Shown one piece after another: positions 9,141 to 18,523 of a stretch of 34,724 bases of DNA. The translations under genes were made by a program, and so were the position numbers. The notes beneath the pieces were generated by a model. That model was not told the DNA's origin. It did no database searches and was given only the letters and a program-made list of their open reading frames with translations. Position 1 is the stretch's first letter, and every line of letters starts with the position of its first letter. The DNA is from UBA7396 sp034675265 (GTDB lineage: Bacteria; Patescibacteriota; Gracilibacteria; BD1-5; UBA6164), in assembly GCA_034675265.1 (NCBI GenBank), contig JAUCDK010000012.1, forward strand, positions 1 to 34,724. Reading direction: 5' to 3'.

Positions 9141-9170
9141 AATTTTTTAGTTATTTTTTAAAGCAGTGGG

Positions 9171-9198
9171 ATTTTATGAAAATATTATTGATTGTCAA
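9171..9198 (-). promoter_or_regulatory. Promoter of FMN-binding lipoprotein gene
   Basis: Minus-strand consensus TTGACA (9193-9198), 16 bp, TAAAAT (9171-9176). Confidence 0.7.
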
Positions 9199-9219
9199 AA
9201 ATAATTTTATTGACTTTTT

Positions 9220-9242
9220 ATTACTATATTTTATATAGTAAT
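9220..9242. repeat. Palindrome ATTAC-N13-GTAAT, possible operator
   Basis: Perfect 10-bp inverted repeat ATTACTATAT / ATATAGTAAT with a 3-bp centre. The outer ATTAC/GTAAT and the 13-bp spacing match the two putative PadR operators at 11490 and 17765. Here it lies upstream of the -35 instead of overlapping the -10, and just after the pspC stop, so an AT-only terminator is the alternative. Confidence 0.4.
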
Positions 9243-9267
9243 ATTTTTGCTTTTCACTTGGTTTTTC

Positions 9268-11136
9268 TTAGTCTTTAGAAAAATTTTCATCCTCTTCTTC
9301 TGGTATAAATTTTTGTATTGATGAAATATCTTTGTAGTATTTTGGTTTAAATGCATAATCAACATCAACATCTTTTATATCAAAATTTGAGAACACAACT
9401 CATGAAGCAGTATTTTCAAAATTTACGTGCGCATCTACTTCTAAACTCATATCTCAAAATGTAATTGAAAGTGTTTTATCATCAAGAAGATAAATATTTT
9501 GAAAATTCCAATCACTTCTCATTCCATAATCATTATAATATTCTCTTTTATATTGATTTTCATGTAATAATGTAGAAATATTTTCAAATTTTTCAATTAA
9601 TTCTTGTTGTAAAAATTGTGTTTTTGCATCATTTATTTCGTATTCATTAGCATCACAAACAAATCATTGTTCTTCTTGTGAATAATAAATTTCTCTAAAA
9701 CGACAATTTGAAGAAATATATCTTTGGTAATCACCATATTTTTCAGCCAGATGTACATTTGTAAAATAATAATATTCTCCATCAATAAAATATTTTTTAT
9801 TTTGTGGAACAGAAAGTACTAAATCCGTTTCAAAAATAGAAAATGGAACTTTATTTTTAAATATTTTATTATTTTGAGTTCAAAGAATAATTTTATTTCC
9901 GTCTTGTTTTAAAACTAAATCACTAAATTGAGATTGTATCATATTTGAAATTTCTTCATTTCCATACACTGTCCTCACTAATTTTACACTCATCGTATTT
10001 CCTGTTGAAGATTCAACTTTTATTCCAGAAATTTTTCAGATTTCTCAAAACATATTATCCATAAACATATTTGAAACATCTAATTCAACTTTATCAGCTG
10101 TTATATTATTCATATCAAGCACTGCTTCTTGACTTAAAGCGACTCTTCCAAAATATTTTTCTGTTAAATTAAATCCTGTTGAAACTCCTAAAAATAATGC
10201 TATAAGAAATGAAATTCCTGCTCAAGCAAAGAAATATCAGTTGAGAGTTTTTTTCTTGATCGCATATAAAAAAGTTCAAAAAGTTAGTATAGTAGCTGAA
10301 ATAATTCAAAATATAACTCCCCATAAAAAATATCCTGGTAATACAGAGAAAAATTCCATATTTCAAATACTAAATCCTGAAAAATAAAATGCTCCCATTA
10401 TTAAAAGAACAAATAACACTGATGCAAAACAAAAACTTAAAATTCAAAAAAATACAAACCTAATAATTGGGAAAATATTATCACGAATAAATTTTACAAT
10501 AAATCAAATCATTTTAAAACTTTTTACAAAAATAAACTTTATTAAATATACAATCGTATTATGAGTATTATAAATAAAATCTTTTACTTCTAAATAAATT
10601 TGTTTTTGGAAATATCATAAAACAGAAAGTTTTTCATATGAAGTTCATTTTACTGGAAGAATCAATCAAGCAAGTAAATATAGCCATGCACTCATTCCAA
10701 ATACAAAAACAAATAATACAAGTATCACTCTTATCATCCAAACAGGAATTCCTATTTTTTGTGCTAATACTCAAGAAATACCAAGAAAAATAGCTTCATT
10801 ATTATCTCTTTCCCATTGAGATTCAATAAGTTTTTCATAAAATAATTCTTGTGATTGGATTGATTTTTCCTTTTTTGGTTGAGTTTTTTTACTTTCTACA
10901 TAATCAGAAAATATAACTTCTGGTTCTCAAACTTCTTTTAAAATTTTATTAATTTTTAATTGATCAAATTCAGATTCAAGAGAAAGTTTTTCAAATACCA
11001 TTTCCTCAATATCGTGATATAATTCTGAGTCAATATTATTTTCTAAAATATAATTTTGAATTTTTTGTAAGTATTCAGTTACAATATTTTTTTCTTTTTC
11101 TCAAATATTGAGTTTATATTCTTTAAATTTATCCAT
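9268..11136 (-). CDS. PspC-domain multi-pass membrane protein with HAAS-like N-terminus
   Basis: 622 residues in one uninterrupted code-25 frame. Residues 1-95 are helical and acidic (MDKFKEYKLNIGEKEKNIV...), like the HAAS/DUF1700 segments that accompany PadR regulators. Residues 112-165 are a PspC domain: EAIFLGISGVLAQKIGIPVW, a hydrophobic helix with VILVLFVFVFGMSAW, then LAGLILPVK. Four more hydrophobic segments follow (about 215-330). The last 290 residues are soluble and beta-rich, like the DUF4097-type adhesin domains that follow PspC in many Firmicutes, though I see no diagnostic motif. An ATG at 10512 is in the same frame and is internal. The start is 22 nt after the PadR stop. Role: envelope-stress sensing by family analogy. 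Confidence 0.75.
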
Positions 11137-11158
11137 AGTGATGTTTTAAAAGTTAAAA

Positions 11159-11479
11159 TTATTTGTCTAATATTTTGGCAATAGAGTTTTTTATATCTAT
11201 CCAGTTTTTTTCCATTATTATAAGCATATCTCTACCCTCACTGGTCAAAGTATAATACTTTCTTGGATGTCATGAATCAGATTCTACCCAATAATAATTG
11301 ATAAGATTATCAGTTTTTAAACGAGAAAGAAGCGGATAAATAGTTCATTCTGCAACTATTAAGTCTCCTTGTTTTAATTTTTGAATAATTTCTCCTCAGT
11401 AAATATCTCACTTTGAGATAATACCAAGAATAATATATTCCAAAATTCCCTTCCTCATTTGTGTTGAGATTTTTTCCAT
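11159..11479 (-). CDS. PadR-family transcriptional regulator
   Basis: 106 residues with the PadR winged-helix pattern: MRKGILEYIILGIISKGDIYGGEII (strand-helix), EGTIYPLLSRLKTDNLI (recognition helix; 'gTlYp.L.rLe..GLi') and HPRKYYTLTSEGRDML (wing; 'RkyY.LT..G'). A C-terminal helix for dimerisation closes the protein. Several motif glycines are TGA. PadR proteins are usually ligand-released repressors of exporters or of their own operon. The near-perfect palindrome just upstream overlaps its own -10 box, so autorepression is likely. The same palindrome sits at the promoter of the MacA-like exporter 6 kb away. Confidence 0.88.
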
Positions 11480-11489
11480 ATATTTTAAT

Positions 11490-11512
11490 ATTACTTTGTA
11501 TTACAAGGTAAT
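11490..11512. promoter_or_regulatory. Putative PadR operator 1 (autoregulation)
   Basis: Palindrome ATTAC-TTTGTATTACAAG-GTAAT, nearly perfect over 23 bp. It is shared with 17765-17787 at all but one position (G/A near the right arm). It begins 11 bp upstream of the padR start and its distal end touches the -10 hexamer. Confidence 0.7.
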
Positions 11513-11538
11513 ATTATTTTTTATTGCTTATTTGTCAA
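11511..11538 (-). promoter_or_regulatory. Promoter of padR-pspC operon
   Basis: Minus-strand TTGACA (11533-11538), 16 bp, TAATAT (11511-11516). The operator overlaps the downstream end of the -10 box, a geometry that would block open-complex formation. Confidence 0.65.
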
Positions 11539-11557
11539 ATAATTTTTAAAACAAAAT

Positions 11558-11585
11558 AAAAACCTACTTTTAAAAGTAGGTTTTT
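11558..11585. terminator. Intrinsic terminator after first pilin-like gene
   Basis: AAAAACCTACTTT / AAAGTAGGTTTTT hairpin with T-runs on both strands, 28 nt beyond the pilin-like stop codon on the minus strand. Confidence 0.85.
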
Positions 11586-11612
11586 AAATATTGTAAATGA
11601 AAAGATTATAGA

Positions 11613-13424
11613 TTATTGACATGGCATTCTATATATTTTAGCTGTAAAATTACACTGTACTGTTCAAAATGCACTTGTAAAACAACAATTTGTTGGAGTA
11701 CTTAATACATACCATATTCCGTCTTCAGTACATTCTTGTCATTGAAGAGATGTTTGATAATATGAAGCTCCTAGTTTAACTGTTGAATAAGTTCATCATG
11801 CTGAACAAGTTGACTTTATACTTACAGAGTTTCCTCAAGGATATGCATTCCGTCATACATATGGATATCAAGTTACACTTCATCTCCAACTTGCATAATT
11901 ATCAAATATTCAAGTTGATTGTCATAAATATACGGGCGCAGCATAATATTTAGGTTGTTCTTGCCAATTTGCATAAACAGTCATAGAGCTATTTATAATA
12001 GTAGACTCATTTATAGCAGCTCCTCATCAAGAATACCATCATAAAAAAATATATCCATTTCTAGTAGGAGAAGTTGGTAGAGTTCCAAGTGTAGTGTTTG
12101 CTACTACCGTTTTTGTAGTTGGAGAAAATCAAGATCATCCATTTCCATTAAAAGTAACTATATAATTGTTCGGAGTACATAGATTACTTCATACATTATA
12201 AGTATATCAAGCATTACAAACGAATCTACATTCATCAGAACTCGAAGTCGTATTATGTGTTGAAAGTAAATTTGGAAACCACTCAGTTCCATTCCAAGTT
12301 TGAGAAATTGTGGCTACACTATTATATACTGAATTACTTGGAATACTTGAACAGCTTTGAGTTCTTGAATTTGGCTCACAAGTATTGCTTCAAGAGTTAT
12401 ATGTGTAATTTATATTACATTCAAAACTACATTCTCAAGGTGTTTCTTGATAGTTCCAACTTACTTGATGATTTTCACTGGTTGCTGTTGAAGTTGCATT
12501 AAGTGGAAGATTATTTTGACATTTATTTTCTACACAAGTATTATTATATGGAATATATCATCAAGTGGTACAAGTCGTATTTACTATATTTTCTGTTGCT
12601 CATATTGTATCAAATTCTCCATTAATACAAGTGATAGTGAGTTGGAGATTTTGAGTTCCATGAGAAATAGAATTTTCTTTTATGAAAGTTCAAGTTTGAT
12701 TGTGGGAAAGTCACGAAAGAATATAACCATTATAACTTTTTTCTCCACAAGATAGTGTTCCACTTAATGAAGATTCTATTTCTTGGGCAAGGATATTTCA
12801 GGTAGATGTTGTTTTTCATCCATTTCAGACATCTCATCATATATAAGTAATTAATTCTTTTTGTGCATATTCATTATCAAGAATATTTACTCATGTATTG
12901 GTCGTAGTATATTGGATTGGGGTATTATTTTCATCAGTAATTATTCCAAGTTTATCTCAGTAAATATACACATATCTTTGAGATAAGTTAGCATAAATTT
13001 GAGGAAATAAAGAAATTGTTTTTATGTTATCTCAATTTTCTAAATATCATAAAAGTTGTCATTTTTGTTGTGTTGCGTCTACGGCATATACATAATTTGT
13101 TGCGTCTTTCGGATCTGTTCATTTTCCATTAAGAGAGATGAGTTGTTTTATTCCTTTTGAAATTTCTCCTTGATAGGTTAGAATATTATTTCCTGCAGAT
13201 ATTTGAGTTGGATTATTTGGTAATGGATAGATTCAGCTTTTTACTTTGTAAATTGAAAGTCATTCAAATATTGTTTTTATATCGGTTACTCTTACACTGT
13301 CTCTTGCTGTGTTATTATAATTTTTAAAAGATATAAAAGCCACAGTAGCAAGAATTGCTAAAATAGTTATAACAATAATAAGTTCTACTAAAGTAAAACC
13401 TTTTGACTTTTTTGCAGAAGACAT
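11613..13424 (-). CDS. Large pseudopilin-like surface protein with InlB-type repeat
   Basis: 603 residues. The class III signal peptide MSSAKKSKG|FTLVELIIVI has the prepilin peptidase site after Gly9 and the conserved Glu at mature position 5, then the hydrophobic helix that anchors pilin subunits. A pilin-like head with dates of processing similar to GspG follows (to about residue 200). Cys-rich 'ECxFxCN..Y.Y...SN.C.PN' modules come next (about 270-410), then a Listeria-Bacteroides/InlB beta-grasp repeat (about 418-490: YIVTFNGNGG ... GYIFLGWY). The Gly-rich C-terminal domain has three Cys pairs. It is far longer than a normal pilin (150-200), so it may be a tip adhesin or minor pilin for contact with a host cell. 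ATG at 13424 was chosen over an upstream TTG because it gives a short leader and has AAGGA 12 nt ahead. Confidence 0.85.
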
Positions 13425-13494
13425 AAAAATATTTTTTTCCTTTTTTATTATTTGTGTTTCCAATACTATAAAATTAGGAGATAAATTATCAAGT

Positions 13495-13522
13495 ATTGTA
13501 ACAAATATATATTTTTTTGCAA
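13495..13522 (-). promoter_or_regulatory. Promoter of first pilin-like gene
   Basis: Minus-strand TTGCAA (13517-13522), 16 bp, TACAAT (13495-13500). The second pilin-like gene has the same TTGCAA -35 and spacing, which may mean a shared control. Confidence 0.6.
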
Positions 13523-13541
13523 GTATTTTTATTGCCAACAA

Positions 13542-13566
13542 AAATAAGAGCTTATAGCTCTTATTT
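13542..13566. terminator. Terminator after exporter operon
   Basis: AAATAAGAGC-ttata-GCTCTTATTT followed by TTTG on the minus strand, 21 nt after the permease stop. It separates the exporter operon from the pilin-like gene. Confidence 0.75.
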
Positions 13567-13586
13567 CAATATTTGTAACTGAATAT

Positions 13587-14813
13587 TTATTCAAATCTCA
13601 GTGCATCGATTGGTTTCATTTTTGCTGCTTTCCAAGCTGGAATAATACCAAATATAATTCACATTCAGACAGAAACAGCACTTGAAAATAACATTACATT
13701 CAAACTAAAAGTTGCCGGAAGTGGTGAATATTTATTAATAAAATAGATTCATACCAAACTCAATCAGAAGGCTATTAAACATCATAAAATACTAATTACA
13801 ACCGATTCAGCTAAAAATTGTGATAAAATATCTCTTTTTTTTGCTCAAATTGCCTTTCTAATCCCTATTTCTCTCGTTCTCTCAATTACAGAAACAAACA
13901 TGATATTCATAATTCAGATTCATCATACTAAAAGAGAAATTCAGGCAATTCAACCAAGAAATAATTTCATTTGGTTAATGGTTTCATTAATATATTTTAT
14001 AGCTTCATCATTTGACTCTAATCTAAATTTTACTTCACTTGGAGAAGTAACTTCTGAAAGTTTTAAAAGTAAATACAGTACATCTCTTTTGGTTGCATCA
14101 ATTTTTAAAATATCATCTACATAAATTGCCATACTAGCAAACTTTTTTACTCAAAAACTATTTTGAACCGTAGTCATCGGAACAATAATAGAATAGTTAA
14201 GTTGCCAATCTTTACTTTCTCATAAAACTCAAATTACATCAAAAGCATATCAACCAATCATAATAGTCTTCCCTACTGGATTTTTCCCTTCTAAATCATA
14301 TTTTACAAAATCATTTCCTAAAACAACTACTTTTGCAGATTCAGAAAAATGTTTCTGAATAAATCAAAATCAACTTACTACTTCGATTCATTTTGTATGA
14401 AAATAATCTTGAGTTACTCATACAATTGATCCATATAAATCTTTTCATTCAAATTTTGTAGAAGCTCCATTTGCATTTGCAAGAGCCAAAACTGTTTTTA
14501 CATTTCAAACATATTTTTTTATTTTATCAATAGAGTCTTGAACAAATATTTCCTTTACTTGAATATATGGAGTTTCAGCTTGTGGTCATGATTCTATTGC
14601 TCAAAATCTTCCTCAATCATTTGGAGTAATACTAATTACATCATTTGAAACAGAAAGATTTTCCAGCATTTGAGCCTTTAATCATTCTCAAAGTGCCAAC
14701 ATAATCGTCACCGAAGCTATTCAAATTACAATTCACAAAGTACTCAGTGTTGATCTGAGTTTATTTCTCCATAAAGCGTCTAAAGCTTGAATAAAATACT
14801 TTAAAAATCTCAT
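13587..14813 (-). CDS. MacB-like ABC transporter permease (FtsX fold)
   Basis: 408 residues. The N-terminal helix follows FLKYFIQALDALWRNKLRSTL (MacB 'al.sl..nKlRs.LT.LGi.iG'). A 220-residue extracytoplasmic domain with VVLGNDFVKYD and VIGVLGES segments comes next. Three C-terminal helices carry the family signatures GIGIMNIMFVSVIERTREIG, then IRKAIGAKKRDIL, and the last helix ending in PAWKAAKMKPIDALRFE. It is the type VII ABC permease without a fused ATPase; the ATPase is the next gene upstream (10-nt gap). It works by mechanotransmission with the MacA-like adaptor to export peptides, toxins or antibiotics. Membrane glycines are mostly TGA. Confidence 0.9.
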
Positions 14814-14823
14814 GAGTATAAAA

Positions 14824-15495
14824 TTAAAAATTATCTACTATTTCACCATCTTTTATTTTGATAATTCTTGAAGCTTTTTTGGCAATCTCATTATCATGGG
14901 TAATAATAATTACTGTTTTTCCAGTACTATTTATTTCTTTGAAAAGATTTAAAATTTCTTCTCAAGTTTTTGAGTCAAGTGCTCCAGTTGGTTCATCTGC
15001 TAAAATAATATCAGGATTTACAACTAATGCTCTGGCAATAGCAACTCTTTGTGATTGTCATCAAGATAATTCACTTGGTTTATTTTTTAATTTATCTCAA
15101 AGTCAAACTTTTTCAAGATATTCTTTGGCTAAATTTTTTGCCTGAGCATTTGAAATTCATTGATATCAAAGTGGAATCATTACTTGCTCTAAAGCTGACA
15201 TTCTTGGTAAAAGTGAATAATTTTGAAAAATAAATCATATTTTTTTCGCTCTTATATCTGACATTTTTCCATCTTTCAAAGTATCAATTCTTTCTCCAGA
15301 GAGATAATATTCTCAAGAAGTTGGAATATCAAGCATTCAAATAATATTCATAAGTGTTGATTTTCCACTTCCTGATGGTCAAACAATCGCTACAAATTCT
15401 CACGCTTTTATTTCAAGATCAATTCATTTTAATATTTGAATACTCCCAAGTTTTCAAAGAGAATAACTTTTGGTAATATTTTTAAAACTGAGCAT
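14824..15495 (-). CDS. ABC transporter ATP-binding protein (LolD/MacB-N type)
   Basis: 223 residues, complete: Walker A GPSGSGKST at about 40, Q-loop FIFQNYSLLP, signature LSGGQSQRVAIARAL, Walker B PDIILADEPTGALD, and H-switch IIITHD. The pattern 'NIIGMLD.PTSGEY' and 'EPTGALDSKTGEEI' is typical of MacB/LolD-family ATPases. Both glycines of the signature and the first Gly of Walker A are TGA, a strong demonstration of the recoding. An ATG four bases upstream (15499) is out of frame. It is the middle gene of the adaptor-ATPase-permease operon. Confidence 0.93.
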
Positions 15496-15541
15496 ACATT
15501 TTTTTAGTTACAAAGATATCTACAAAAATATTATTTTTTTA

Positions 15542-17737
15542 CTAAAACATCATTCCTCATCCATTTGAGAAATCTTCTATTTGAAACATATTTGCATCAA
15601 AATTGATTTCAAGCACTTGTTGTCAAACTTCAAGTCCAGAGAGAATTTCAGTATTTCCATTACTATTAAGTCCAAGTTCTACTACTTGTTTTTCTTTTTT
15701 TCCATCTTTTAAAACAGTCACATAATTTTCTCCTGTTTCATTATTGAGTTCAATAGCCATTGTTGGGACCAAAATTACTCATTCTTTTTTTTCAAAAACG
15801 ATATCTACATTCGCACTCATTCATGAAAATATATTTAAATCTCATTTATCAATCACCATTTTTACTTGATATTTTTTTACTCCATTTTCATCAATTGGTT
15901 TTGAATCAATCGTATCAAGAGTTCAAGTAAATATTTTTTCTGGATATGAATCAAAATTTACTTGTGCTTCCATACCTTTTTTTACTTTTACAATATCTAT
16001 TTGATCTAATTTAATTTTTATTTCCATCATATTTGGATTTACGATGTGAATATATTTTTCTTCTGAAGAATTCGTTGAAAGATTATCTCAAACTTTTAAA
16101 CTAAAACTATCAACTACTCCATCAAAAGGAGCTTTTAATACATAATTTTCAATTTTTTTATTTACTTGATCAATAGCAATTTGAGCTTGTTTTAAAGTGT
16201 TTTGAAGTAATTTTACTTCTTCTGATTCTGCAATATTTATATATTTTTTATTGAAATTTTTTAATGCAATTTCATAATCTTGTTTTTGAGTTTTTATATC
16301 AATTTGTTTATCTTCTTCTGCAACTTTATTTCTATATTTTAAATCTTCTAAATCTTTTTGTGCTTGTATTAAATTTCTTTCATCTTTTTCAATTTGTAAA
16401 TCAATTTCTTTTACTTTTTCTGGTAAAACAAGATAGAGATTATTAAAATCTTTTTCTAAATTTACCAAATCTTTATCTAAATCTTGGAGAGATTTTTTTA
16501 ATTCTTCCACAACAATTCTTGATTTTTCGTTTAATTCATCTGGAGTATCAAGATTTTTTAATTTTTCAATAGTAGTATCAATAGATGCTTTACTTGAATG
16601 TCCTGAATTTCTTAAAGTACTTCAGATTGATTTAATAGCACTAATATCCCCATTTGATAAATCTGAAGTTTCAATACTGTATTCTGCTCATTTCACCAAA
16701 GCATCTCAAAGATTATACATAGTTTCATATAAATCTTTTTCAACATTTAATACTCATGTTAAATATGCAACAGTAAGATTATCTTTATCTCCAGAATCAT
16801 ATTTTGTTTCTAAGTCATTAATTTTTCATTTTAATTCCCAATAATTTCTTTCTGATAGAGTTCTATATTTAGAACTTTTTGCAGAAAAATAAATATTTAA
16901 TTGAACTGATTTTAATTCACTATCAAGCCCAAGTAAATTATTTACTGTTTTAAGAGAATCTTCAAATCATGAAATATCATTTCCTATTGTTTCATATGTA
17001 TTACTAAAAGTATTCTCATAATCACGAAGTTTTGTTTGAAGACTTCTTTGCTCATCTAAAATTTGTTTTTCAAGATTCCATTTTTTATCATTAAATGTTT
17101 TTTTCTTGTATTCTAAATCTTCTTTTTTATCTTTTACATCGGTAGTAAGATTTTGTTTAGAAATTTGACTTTCTTTTTTTAATTTTTCTAAAGCTAATTT
17201 TGAAGATTCTATTTCTTTTATTTTTTCTGTTACTTTTGTCGTATTATCTTGCTTTAATTGCGTAAAATCATATTGTGCAAGAGTAATTTTTCTTTGTGAA
17301 GATTCTAAATTTGTTTTATCTTTTATTTTATCATCTCCAGTAAGCTTTTCCATTTGAGTATTTAAATTAATTTTTGCATTGTCATAATTAATTTGTGCCT
17401 CTTTGAGTTCATTTTGAAGTTCTCCACTATCAAGTTCAGCTAAAACCTCTCATGACTTTACTAATTTTCATTCTGAAATGTTTACTTTTGAAACCGTTCC
17501 ATCAAGATTAAATTTAAGTTTTTGTTCATTGAGTAAATTTGTTTCTCAAAGTACTTTAATACTATTAATAACATCTCCTGTTCATACTTCAAAATACACA
17601 TCTTGTTGAGGTGTTGTTAGATTATCTCCTGTTTTATTGGCATAAAAAAAATGATATCCTCAATATCAAACTCATACAAGAACTACTCAAAATCAAAGAA
17701 TTTGTAAAACTTTCTTTTTGCTCATAAATAACTTCAT
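15542..17737 (-). CDS. MacA/HlyD-like periplasmic adaptor with very long coiled coil
   Basis: 731 residues, about twice the usual 370-400. One N-terminal membrane helix lies at about residues 9-30 (VLQILGFGVVLVGVGYG). The first half of the lipoyl/barrel-sandwich domain is at about 70-105 (LKFNLDGTVSKVNISEGK, then VKSGEVLAELD). A huge charged helical region follows (about 105-560, rich in Lys/Glu heptads). The second lipoyl half is YVLKAPFDGVVDSFSLKVGD, then a beta-barrel and membrane-proximal domain (ILVPTMAIELNNETGENYVTV). The extended coiled coil is much longer than in Gram-negative MacA, which may reflect the distance to be spanned in a thick or unusual envelope. It stops with TAG, rare here. 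Two in-frame ATGs (17737, 17725); the first is chosen. Confidence 0.88.
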
Positions 17738-17764
17738 AATAAAATAAAAGAGTATAATTTTTAT

Positions 17765-17787
17765 ATTACTTTGTATTACAAAGTAAT
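17765..17787. promoter_or_regulatory. Putative PadR operator 2 at exporter promoter
   Basis: Palindrome ATTAC-TTTGTATTACAAA-GTAAT, perfect dyad. It differs from the padR operator at one base and has the same placement relative to the -10 box. Confidence 0.7.
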
Positions 17788-17813
17788 ACTATTTCTAATT
17801 ATTTGTTTGTCAA
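17786..17813 (-). promoter_or_regulatory. Promoter of MacA-ABC-MacB operon
   Basis: Minus-strand TTGACA (17808-17813), 16 bp, TAGTAT (17786-17791), overlapped by operator 2 by two bases, exactly as at padR. Confidence 0.65.
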
Positions 17814-17903
17814 ATATTTTTATCACTTCTTGTAACTCTTTTATCTAAAAAAAGTGACAAAAAAATAAAATAGAAAGTATTATATATAATTTCATTATAA
17901 ATC

Positions 17904-17940
17904 AAAAAATAAAAGTGAGAAAATCTCACTTTTATTTTTT
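17904..17940. terminator. Terminator after tag
   Basis: Hairpin with arms AAATAAAAGTGAG / CTCACTTTTATTT and flanking A/T runs. The tag stop codon lies inside its 5' arm. The remaining 90 bp up to the exporter promoter hold nothing I recognise. Confidence 0.85.
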
Positions 17941-18489
17941 ACATAGAAAACATCATTTACTATGATCATTTACCATTCCAACTGCTTGCATAAATGCATA
18001 AATAATCGTAGTTCATACAAAATTCATTCCCCTCTTTTTTAAATCTTTAGAAATTTTATCAGAAATTGAAGTTGAAGTTTGATAATCTCAGAGATTTTCA
18101 AAACTATTTACTACGATTTTATTATCTACCATTCCCCAAATATATGCTGAAAAACTTCAAAATTCTTTTTGTATTTCTAAGAAAGCCTTCGCATTTTGTA
18201 TACTCGATTTAATTTTCAATTTATTTCTTACAATTCCTGGGTCTAAAAGAAGTTCGCTTTGCTTTTTTTCATCATATTGTGCCACTTTTTTAACATCAAA
18301 ATTATCAAAAGCTTTTCTATATGTATCTCTTTTCATCAAAATAGTTTCCCAAGAAAGTCCAGCATGAGCTCATTCCAAAATAAGCATTTCAAATAATTTT
18401 CTATCATCATAAACAGGAACTCCCCATTCTTCATCATGATATGTTACATATACCGGATTAGAAAGTTTTACCCAAGCACATCTTTGCAT
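17932..18489 (-). CDS. tag: DNA-3-methyladenine glycosylase I
   Basis: 185 residues, full length. The N-terminus has RCAWVKLSNPVYVTYHDEEWG with VPVYDDRKLFEMLILEGAHA and GLSWETIL, the Tag signature including the base-pocket Glu and Trp. The zinc-snap residues Cys4 and His18 pair with a C-terminal His-x3-Cys (NDHSKGC), matching the His175/Cys179 spacing of E. coli Tag. It excises 3-methyladenine from alkylated DNA. Its start is 34 nt after the helicase-nuclease stop, so the two repair genes are probably one transcript. Confidence 0.92.
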
Positions 18490-18523
18490 AAAATCAAAGT
18501 TAAGAAATATTTTTGTCCATATT

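Noticed and set aside
10169..10512. Separate membrane protein gene starting at ATG 10512
   Set aside because: The frame is continuous with the PspC gene starting at 11136 (208 codons upstream, no TAA or TAG), so it is an internal Met.
13900..15233. Plus-strand ORFs opposite the ABC permease and ATPase
   Set aside because: The minus strand encodes complete FtsX permease and ABC ATPase motifs.
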